Shown here piece after piece: positions 58,436-64,000 of a stretch of DNA of 64,000 bases. A program made the position numbers and the translations under genes. The DNA lies in assembly GCA_965249185.1 (NCBI GenBank), contig CBDFLS010000002.1, positions 434,001 to 498,000 on the forward strand, written 5' to 3'. The notes under the pieces are model-generated. The model saw only the letters and a list, made by a program, of their open reading frames with translations, made no database searches and was not told the DNA's origin. Source of the stretch: CBDFLS01 sp965249185 (lineage in GTDB: Bacteria > Chloroflexota > Dehalococcoidia > Lucifugimonadales > Australimonadaceae). How positions within the stretch are numbered: the stretch's first letter is position 1; every line of letters starts with the position of its first letter.

Positions 58436-59398
58436 GTGAGCAATCTCTCCGAAGAGCTGTCCAGGGGCCGGCCCGCAGGGGCCACGGCGCTGACCCTGGG
58501 CGTCTTCGACGGGGTCCATCGGGGCCATCAGCACCTGCTTGAGCGCCTTCAGGACGCCGCCTCCCAGCGCGGCCTCATCCCAGCGGTCGTCACCTTCTCC
58601 AACCATCCCCGCTCGGTCCTCCGGCCCGAGGAGCCGTTGGTGTGGCTCACCTCCCTGGAGGACCGCCTCTCCTTGCTGCGGGCCACCGGCGTGGGGCAGG
58701 TGGTGCCCATCACCTTCACCAAGGAGCTTTCGCTGTTGAGCGCCGAGGAGTTCCTGGAGGAGCTGTGGGGGGGGCTGCGGATCACACACTTTGTGGTGGG
58801 GCCCGACTTCGCCATGGGCCACGACCGTGGGGGGACTATCCCCGTGCTACGGGAGCTGGCGGTGTCTCACCGGTTCTCCATGGAGGTGGTGGAGCCGTTC
58901 ACGCTGGAGGGGGCGCCGGTCAACAGCACGGCTATACGCCAGGCCCTGGCCGGTGGCGAGGTGGAGCGGGTGGCCGATTACCTGGGCCGGCCCTTCCATC
59001 TCGCGGGAAGCGTGGAGCGGGGCGAGGGCCGGGGCGGCGCTGAACTGGGCTACGCCACGGTCAACCTGCGGCTCGACCCGTCCCAGGCGGTCCCCGCCCA
59101 CGGCGTGTACGCGGGGTGGCTCACGGCGGACGGCCACCGCTACAAGGCCGCCGTCAGCATCGGCACGCGGCCCACGCTCTACACCGATGGCAGGGAGGTG
59201 GTGGAGGCGTTCCTTCTCGATTTCGAGGGCGACCTCTACGGACAGCAGGTGCGGCTGGAGTTCGTGGGCTGGCTCCGGGGCCAGGAGCGCTTCCCCACGG
59301 TGCAGGAGCTGACGGCCCAGATGCGCCGCGACGTGGAGGAGGTGCGGCTGCTTCTGGCCGCTCCGCCCACCGCCGGCGGCGGGCCTAAGGCGCCATAG
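58436..59398 (+). CDS. ribF: Bifunctional riboflavin kinase/FAD synthetase
   Basis: 320-aa FMN/FAD-forming enzyme. FAD-synthetase part: LTLGVFDGVHRGHQHLLERL, VVGPDFAMGHDRGG, NSTAIRQALAGG. Kinase part: GRPFHLAGSVERGEGRG, LGYATVNL and GVYAGWL, then FEGDLYGQQVRLEFVGWLRG. The kinase loop reads GRGGAELGYATVNL where many enzymes have GR-T-GFPTANL, a modest divergence. GTG 58436 is the start. It supplies flavin for the flavoproteins in this window. Confidence 0.94.
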   Translation: MSNLSEELSRGRPAGATALTLGVFDGVHRGHQHLLERLQDAASQRGLIPAVVTFSNHPRSVLRPEEPLVWLTSLEDRLSLLRATGVGQVVPITFTKELSLLSAEEFLEELWGGLRITHFVVGPDFAMGHDRGGTIPVLRELAVSHRFSMEVVEPFTLEGAPVNSTAIRQALAGGEVERVADYLGRPFHLAGSVERGEGRGGAELGYATVNLRLDPSQAVPAHGVYAGWLTADGHRYKAAVSIGTRPTLYTDGREVVEAFLLDFEGDLYGQQVRLEFVGWLRGQERFPTVQELTAQMRRDVEEVRLLLAAPPTAGGGPKAP

Positions 59399-59414
59399 AC
59401 TCGAGGAGACTCCC

Positions 59415-60647
59415 ATGGCCATCCCAGATGCCGAAACGGTCCGCCGCATTATCCGCCGCGGCGTCTCCGAGATCATCGTCGAGGCGGAGTTCGTGCGCCT
59501 CCTCAAAGAGGGGAAGCCGCTGCGGCTGAAGATGGGGTTCGACCCCAGCCGCCCGGATATTCACCTGGGCCACGTGGTGGGCCTGCGCAAGCTGCGCCAG
59601 CTCCAGGAGCTCGGCCATCAGCTCATCCTCATCGTGGGCGACTGGACGGCCCAGATCGGCGACCCGTCGGGCGCCTCGGCGACCCGCCCCATGCTGACCG
59701 CCGGGGAGGTGCGGGCCAACGCCGAGAGCTATATGCGGCAGTTCTTCAAGGTGGTGGACCCCCAGCGGACCCGGGCCGTGTACCAGAGCGAGTGGTTCGG
59801 CGCTTTCACCCTGGCCAACGTCATCGAGCTCACCTCGCGCTTCACGGTGAACCAGTTCCTGCACCGGGACGACTTCGCCAAGCGCTACGCCGCCGGCCGG
59901 CCCATCGCCGTCACCGAGCTGCTCTACCCGCTGCTCCAGGCCTACGACTCCATCGCCATCGAGTCGGACGTGGAGTTCGGGGGCACGGACCAGAGGTTCA
60001 ACCTGCTGGTGGGCCGGGACCTCCAGGAGAAGATGGGCCAGCGTCCCCAGCAGTGCTTCCTCATGCCCATGATCCCCGGCACCGACGGCGTCCAGAAGAT
60101 GAGCAAGTCGCTGGACAACTACATCGCCGTGGAGGACCCGCCGGAGGAGATGTTCGGCAAGGTGATGTCGCTGCCGGACCCGCTCATCCTCACCTACTTC
60201 GAGCTGCTGACGGACGTGCCCGACGGAGAGTTGAAGGAGATGAAGCGGGGGTTGGAGTCCGGCGGCGTCCGCCCCATGGAGCTGAAGAAGCGGCTCGGAC
60301 GCGACATCGTGGGCCAGTTCCATCCGGCGAACGCCGCCACGCAGGCGCAGGAGGCCTTCGAGCGCGTGTTCCAGCAGCGCCAGGCGCCCGACGACGTGCC
60401 GGAGCTGGCGGTGAGCGCCGCCACCGATGGCGTCCAGGCTGCCGACGGCGACGGCGCCACGGTGGAGGTGACGCGCTTTCTGGCCGCCACGGGGCTAGCG
60501 CCTAGCCGCAGCCAGGCGAAGCGCCTTCTGGACCAGGGGGCCGTGGAGCTGGATGGCCAGCGCGTCTCTCAGGAGACGGCCCGCGTGGCCTACGGCGCCA
60601 TCCTCAAGGTGGGCCGCCGCCGCTTCCTGCGTGTGGTTAAAGGCTAG
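59415..60647 (+). CDS. tyrS: Tyrosyl-tRNA synthetase
   Basis: 410-aa class I synthetase. HIGH region MGFDPSRPDIHLGHVVGLRK, GDWTAQIGDPSG, FGGTDQRFNLLVGRDLQE, KMSKS in DGVQKMSKSLDNYIAVED. The C-terminal S4 domain is RSQAKRLLDQGAVELDGQRV. Ribosome site GAGGAGACTCCC before ATG 59415. No T-box is seen, unlike ileS and ilvB. The last codons VVKG plus stop are duplicated downstream. Confidence 0.97.
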   Translation: MAIPDAETVRRIIRRGVSEIIVEAEFVRLLKEGKPLRLKMGFDPSRPDIHLGHVVGLRKLRQLQELGHQLILIVGDWTAQIGDPSGASATRPMLTAGEVRANAESYMRQFFKVVDPQRTRAVYQSEWFGAFTLANVIELTSRFTVNQFLHRDDFAKRYAAGRPIAVTELLYPLLQAYDSIAIESDVEFGGTDQRFNLLVGRDLQEKMGQRPQQCFLMPMIPGTDGVQKMSKSLDNYIAVEDPPEEMFGKVMSLPDPLILTYFELLTDVPDGELKEMKRGLESGGVRPMELKKRLGRDIVGQFHPANAATQAQEAFERVFQQRQAPDDVPELAVSAATDGVQAADGDGATVEVTRFLAATGLAPSRSQAKRLLDQGAVELDGQRVSQETARVAYGAILKVGRRRFLRVVKG

Positions 60648-60667
60648 GGAGCGTGGTCAAAGGCTAG
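60633..60667 (+). repeat. 20-bp-period duplication of the tyrS 3' end
   Basis: GTGGTTAAAGGCTAGG (60633) and GTGGTCAAAGGCTAGC (60653). The first encodes VVKG and the stop; the second repeats the text with a T-to-C change, again ending in TAG. Confidence 0.93.
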
Positions 60668-60677
60668 CGCTAAATCG

Positions 60678-60708
60678 GGGAGACCTCTTTTTCCAAAAGA
60701 GGTCTCCC
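60678..60708. terminator. 14-bp perfect hairpin after tyrS
   Basis: GGGAGACCTCTTTT-TCC-AAAAGAGGTCTCCC. A very stable stem between the convergent tyrS and nuoA genes. It has no long T tail beyond the stem, so termination is probable but not canonical. The 19-base string shared with 45493 follows at 60735-60753, ahead of a GC hairpin (ACTCCGCGCAGAGCGGAG). Confidence 0.7.
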
Positions 60709-60795
60709 GTACCCTTTCCAGAAAACCAACACTGAAGTTCTTTGCGGAGGGTGGGGAAGCACTCCGCGCAGAGCGGAGGGGTTCCGGGGTGTCGC

Positions 60796-61179
60796 CTACG
60801 TCCACTCCATGCCGCCGCGGCGCCACTCGTAGATCCAGCCCAGGATCAGCACAAACAGGAAGACACCGATGGCCGCGAAGCCGGCCCAGCCGAGGACGCC
60901 GACCCGAGTTGCCCACGGGAAGAGGAAGACCACCTCCACGTCGAAGATGACGAAGAGCAGCGCGTAACGGTAGTAGCGGACGTTGAACCGCTCCCACCGG
61001 CCGCCGCCGATGGTCTCCATCCCGCACTCGTAGGTGTCCTCTTTGATGGGGTTGGGCTTGTACGGCCGGATGCGCACTCTGGACGCCATCCACGAGACGA
61101 CCAGCAGGCTGCTGGGCACGATCAGCGCGACGATGCCGAAGATGAAGATGAAGCCGTACTGGCGGAAGTAGTCGTCCAT
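60796..61179 (-). CDS. nuoA: NADH-quinone oxidoreductase subunit A
   Basis: 127-aa Complex I membrane subunit. Three membrane helices and the conserved loop YKPNPIKEDTYECGMETIGG, then RYYRYALLFVIFDVEVVFLF with the conserved Asp/Glu pair. No nuoB-N follows on the minus strand in the window; the downstream region is the convergent tyrS end. The gene is therefore isolated from the usual operon, or its partners lie elsewhere. It probably shares a transcript with the upstream Fe-S oxidoreductase. Confidence 0.95.
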   Translation of the reverse strand: MDDYFRQYGFIFIFGIVALIVPSSLLVVSWMASRVRIRPYKPNPIKEDTYECGMETIGGGRWERFNVRYYRYALLFVIFDVEVVFLFPWATRVGVLGWAGFAAIGVFLFVLILGWIYEWRRGGMEWT

Positions 61180-61191
61180 GGACCTTACGAC

Positions 61192-61249
61192 CCTTAGTGG
61201 GGGCCTATACTAGTGACCGGCCTTAGTCGGGCCCCATGCTAGTGACTGT
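61192..61249 (-). repeat. 29-bp x2 repeat of the Fe-S oxidoreductase 3' end
   Basis: CCTTAGTGGGGGCCTATACT (61192) and CCTTAGTCGGGCCCCATGCT (61221), each continuing AGTGAC, align over 29 bases with six differences. On the minus strand both contain the SH-stop sequence (GTCACTAG); the 61221 unit holds the true stop. Confidence 0.88.
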
Positions 61250-63392
61250 CCGGAGCGTCGTCAAGCGCGGTTGGCTCCGGCTCCAGACTCTCGTCCAGCA
61301 GCTCCAGCAGGTCCTTGGCCGAGCGGGTCTCGCGCATCCCCTTGGCGGTGATGCCCTCCTCCATCATCTGGAGACAGAAGGGACAGGAGACGCCCACCGT
61401 CTGCGCCTCCGTCTCCAAGAAGTGCTCGGTGCGGATGTGGTTCACCCGCTTGCCCTCCTCCTCCATCCACATGCGGCCGCCGCCAGCGCCGCAGCAGAAG
61501 CCCCGGTGGCGGGAGCGGTCCGGACCCATCTCCACCAGCCGCAAGCCGGGGATGGCGGCGGCGATCTCGCGGGGCGGGTCGTAGATATCGTTGTGGCGGC
61601 CCAGGTAACAGGAGTCGTGGTAGGCCACGGAGGTCTCCACCGAGCGGACGGGCCTGATCCGTCCATCCCTGATCAGCTCCGCCACGAACTCCGTGTAGTG
61701 CTGCACCCGAAAGCGGCCGCCGAGCTGTGGGTACTCGTTCTTGAGCGTGTTGAAGCAGTGGGGGCAGAGCGTGAGCACCCGCTGGACACCGTAGCGTTCC
61801 AGGGTCTCGATGTTCTGCTTGGCCAGCAGCGTGAACAGGTATTCGTTCCCCATGCGCCGGGCCGGGTCGCCGGTGCACGTCTCCTCGTCGCCCAGGACAC
61901 GGAACTTCACGCCCGCCACCTTCAGCACTGATGCCATCGCCCTGGCGACGCCCTGGCTACGGGGGTCCAGAGCGGGCGTGCAGCCCACCCACAGCAGCAC
62001 CTTGTGGTCCGGGTCGTCGGCCATGGTCTTCACGGCGGTCCCCTGCATCCAGTCGGTGCGGGTCGCCTGGGTGCCGCGCCAGGGGTGTCCCCGCTGCTCC
62101 ATGGAGGACAGCGCGCTCATGGCCGTCTCGGGGACCTGGGCCTCCTCCAGCGCCAGGTATCGGCGCATGTCCACGATGGTGTCGATGTGCTCGATGTGGA
62201 CGGGACAGGCCTCCATGCAGGCGCGGCACGTGGTGCAGGCCCAGAGCGCCTCCGGCGTCACGAAGTCGTGGACCAGCGACCGCTCCGGGGGTGGCGGCTC
62301 GCCGTTTCCGGCCCGGAGGAGCGCCGGGGCTCGCTGCTCCATATACGCCTTGGCGTCCTGGATCAGCTTCCGTGGCGAGAGGGACTTGCCGCTGGCCCAC
62401 GCCGGGCACTGGTCCTGGCAGCGGCCGCAGTTGGTGCAGGCATCGAAGTCCAGGAGCTGCTTCCAGGTGAACTGTGTCACCTCCCGGGCGCCGAAGCTCT
62501 CGAGCTGCTCCAGGTCCCCCATGGAACGCAGGGCCCCCTTGGGCCGGGTGACACTGGACCGCAGCAGGACGTTCACCGGGCTGACGAAGATGTGCAGCAA
62601 ACTCCTGAACCGGTAGGCGGCGTAGACGAAGGTGGCCGACATGAGCGCCGCGTGGAACCACCAGAGGGCGAAGTGGGTCACCTGCATGCCGTACACGCTG
62701 GCGCCGGCGCCCCGCAGCGCCAGGGCGATGACGTAGCTCACCGGCGACCAGCGGGCCCACTTGGGATGGTAAAGGAGGCTGCTGGGCTCCAACTCCGTGG
62801 CCGCCATCCGCAAGGACTGGAGCAGGAAGCCAGTGAGCACCATGGCCATGATGAGCCCCAGGAACACGCCGTTCTCCAGCACCGTATTCAGGCGGGGCGG
62901 ACGCTGGATGTAGCGGCGGTAGAGGGCGATGCTCAGCCCTATGAACAGCAGCAGCCCGCCGAAGATGTCCCACACCAGCTCCATCTGCAACGACCAATGG
63001 ACCGTCGGCGACTCGAATCCCAGGTACTTCTTGGCGTTGAACTCCAGGGCGCTGACGTTGGTGGCGATGAAGAGCACCACCATGCCCCAGAAGATGCTGA
63101 AGTGCATGGCGCCGGGGAGCCATTCGCGCTTGAGGAACCGCCGGTGGGCGAGGGTATCGAGGAGCAGCACCCTGGCGCTGCCGCGCAGGCGCTGGCCCCA
63201 CGGGCCCAGGTCGGGGTTGGGCCCGCCCAGCCGCCATATGCGCTGGCGTTGGTAGAGCCCCCAGACCACCGCGGCGACGGCGATGGCGGCGGTGATGTAG
63301 ACAAAGGCCCCCAGAGGGTAGCCGATGTTCCAGAACTCGACGCGGCCTGGGAACTCGGGCACGGGACTCCTCACGAAGACGCCGATGTGCAC
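61239..63392 (-). CDS. Membrane Fe-S oxidoreductase (NarI-like/HdrD-GlpC fusion)
   Basis: 717-aa fusion. The N-terminal ~270 residues hold about five or six membrane helices with His residues placed as in NarI/DsrM-type cytochrome b subunits (GAMHFSIFWGMVVLFIATNV; VTHFALWWFHAALMSATFVY). Next are two [4Fe-4S] motifs (CTNCGRCQDQCP, about 320; CTTCRACMEACP, about 390). The end has two CCG domains (LWVGCTPALDPRSQ, LCPHCFNTLKNEYP; HDSCYLGRHNDIYD, FCCGAGGGRMWMEEEG, CPFCLQMMEEG). It probably moves electrons between quinone and a soluble donor or acceptor such as an acyl-CoA/ETF or thiol system. The GTG start at 63392 is tentative. Confidence 0.9.
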   Translation of the reverse strand: MHIGVFVRSPVPEFPGRVEFWNIGYPLGAFVYITAAIAVAAVVWGLYQRQRIWRLGGPNPDLGPWGQRLRGSARVLLLDTLAHRRFLKREWLPGAMHFSIFWGMVVLFIATNVSALEFNAKKYLGFESPTVHWSLQMELVWDIFGGLLLFIGLSIALYRRYIQRPPRLNTVLENGVFLGLIMAMVLTGFLLQSLRMAATELEPSSLLYHPKWARWSPVSYVIALALRGAGASVYGMQVTHFALWWFHAALMSATFVYAAYRFRSLLHIFVSPVNVLLRSSVTRPKGALRSMGDLEQLESFGAREVTQFTWKQLLDFDACTNCGRCQDQCPAWASGKSLSPRKLIQDAKAYMEQRAPALLRAGNGEPPPPERSLVHDFVTPEALWACTTCRACMEACPVHIEHIDTIVDMRRYLALEEAQVPETAMSALSSMEQRGHPWRGTQATRTDWMQGTAVKTMADDPDHKVLLWVGCTPALDPRSQGVARAMASVLKVAGVKFRVLGDEETCTGDPARRMGNEYLFTLLAKQNIETLERYGVQRVLTLCPHCFNTLKNEYPQLGGRFRVQHYTEFVAELIRDGRIRPVRSVETSVAYHDSCYLGRHNDIYDPPREIAAAIPGLRLVEMGPDRSRHRGFCCGAGGGRMWMEEEGKRVNHIRTEHFLETEAQTVGVSCPFCLQMMEEGITAKGMRETRSAKDLLELLDESLEPEPTALDDAPDSH

Positions 63393-63577
63393 GCCGAGTG
63401 TAGCATACGCCAGCGTACCCCCATCTGTGTGTCCGACTCGCCATTTACGGCTTTCACCCAGCCTTGGCGGCTATGACAAGGAGCCGAATAATCACGCCGG
63501 CCCCCACGGCGTAGGCGTGCAGTGATAGGAGGGCCTCTCCGGGCGGCGAGAGATGGCGGCCCTTTCTAAGTCGTTAG

Positions 63578-63606
63578 TTGACATTTTCGTAAGTCTCTGC
63601 TAAATA
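63578..63606 (+). promoter_or_regulatory. Promoter of the ArsR/AHSA1 operon
   Basis: TTGACA (63578-63583), a 17-base spacer, TAAATA (63601-63606). The ATG at 63616 is only about 10 nt from the -10, so the transcript would be leaderless or nearly so; no Shine-Dalgarno is seen. Local AT richness stands out against the GC-rich surroundings. Confidence 0.75.
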
Positions 63607-63615
63607 AATCTCGTT

Positions 63616-63942
63616 ATGGAACTGGCGCTACAGGCCATCGCCGAGCCCCGCCGCCGCGAGATCCTCCGGCTCATCTGGGCCAGGGAGCTCCCGTCGGGCG
63701 AGATCGCCTCACACTTCGACGTCACCCGGCCGGCCATCTCCCAGCACCTGAAGGTCCTCACCACCGCCGGCCTGGCCACCATGCGCAAAGCGGGCACCCG
63801 CCGCCTCTACCGGGCCCGGCCCGAGGGGCTGGCGGAGCTCCGCATCTTCCTGGAGGAGTTCTGGGGAGACCGTCTGCAGCGGCTGGCCCAGGCGGCCGAA
63901 GCCCAAGAGCGGAGATTGCCAAGAGTGGAGGTTGAAGGATGA
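63616..63942 (+). CDS. ArsR-family winged-helix repressor
   Basis: 108-aa HTH protein: LQAIAEPRRREILRLIWARE, LPSGEIASHFDVTRPAISQH and LKVLTTAGLATMRKAG with wing RRLYRARPEGLAEL. No obvious Cys metal site. This subfamily typically precedes an AHSA1/SRPBCC gene, as here, with an ATGA overlap. It probably represses its own operon. Confidence 0.92.
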   Translation: MELALQAIAEPRRREILRLIWARELPSGEIASHFDVTRPAISQHLKVLTTAGLATMRKAGTRRLYRARPEGLAELRIFLEEFWGDRLQRLAQAAEAQERRLPRVEVEG

Positions 63943-64000
63943 CATCGCACACCGAGAGTGAGGCGGTCGAGCAGACGGTCCGCATTCGCGCCCGGCCCGA
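63939..64000 (+). CDS. AHSA1/SRPBCC-domain protein (start only, cut by window edge)
   Basis: ATG 63939 overlaps the ArsR stop (ATGA). Twenty residues are visible (MTSHTESEAVEQTVRIRARP). The TVRIRARP segment and the ArsR neighbour fit the first strand of an AHSA1-type SRPBCC protein, but most of the gene lies outside the window. Confidence 0.6.
   Translation, partial: MTSHTESEAVEQTVRIRARP

Overview
The window is GC-rich chromosomal DNA, most consistent with an uncultured Chloroflexota bacterium (Dehalococcoidia/SAR202-like). That placement is inference from several features: lipoproteins with long Thr-Pro linkers, no outer-membrane machinery, a menaquinone cluster, a PPOX/F420-type flavoprotein, T-box-controlled ileS and ilv genes, and the general gene style. 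No rRNA, tRNA or CRISPR array was found.

Layout. 1-6.5 kb: menaquinone biosynthesis (menD, menH, menC on the other strand, a family III CoA-transferase, menB, menA). No menE ligase is visible. 6.5-13.6 kb: envelope and secretion genes on the minus strand (three Thr-Pro or similar lipoproteins, an alpha/beta hydrolase, a GATase-like membrane-anchored protein, SppA) and a Rieske ferredoxin. 13.8-22.6 kb: an accessory and decay zone with three near-identical IS1595-type elements, a truncated IS3 element, a methyltransferase pseudogene, a 5'-truncated YihY/BrkB gene, a C2H2 zinc-finger/coiled-coil gene, a large serine recombinase with an in-frame amber codon, and the 3' part of comEC, into which the recombinase element seems to have inserted. 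22.7-28.9 kb: rph, an HtrA-type protease, a PPOX protein and T-box-regulated ileS. 29-34.7 kb: the rpmH-rnpA-yidD-(PQQ propeller)-yidC-jag block and tlyA. 35-37.3 kb: a FIST-domain gene whose 3' end is repeated eight more times or nearly so as an approximately 122-132 bp tandem array. 37.3-45.5 kb: pyrD, greA, ftsH, selD with a predicted selenocysteine, a JAMM peptidase and a PDZ lipoprotein. 45.5-55 kb: branched-chain amino acid synthesis on the minus strand (leuB, leuD, an RmuC-like remnant, leuC, leuA, ilvC, ilvN, ilvB with a T-box). 55-60.7 kb: a CAAX protease, trpA, aroH, DAHP synthase, ribF and tyrS. 60.8-64 kb: nuoA, a large membrane Fe-S oxidoreductase, and an ArsR/AHSA1 pair.

How the parts fit. 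The window joins quinone synthesis (men genes) to quinone-linked respiration (nuoA, the Fe-S/NarI-like oxidoreductase, quinone-dependent PyrD). It also carries membrane-protein biogenesis and quality control (YidC, FtsH, SppA, HtrA) and two amino-acid operons governed by tRNA sensing.

The most unusual signals are: (a) recurrent short tandem duplications that copy the last codons plus the stop codon of unrelated genes (menB, a zinc-protease lipoprotein, ilvN, tyrS, the Fe-S oxidoreductase and, at large scale, the FIST gene); (b) an IleRS whose HIGH signature is rearranged to GLHH; (c) a selenoprotein SelD; (d) a CoA-transferase placed where MenE is expected; (e) a dispersed repeat inserted in frame in menC; and (f) a serine recombinase/comEC junction embedded in IS-driven rearrangement. 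Coordinates come from reading the sequence and the supplied translations. Homology calls rest on recognised motifs, not on a database search.
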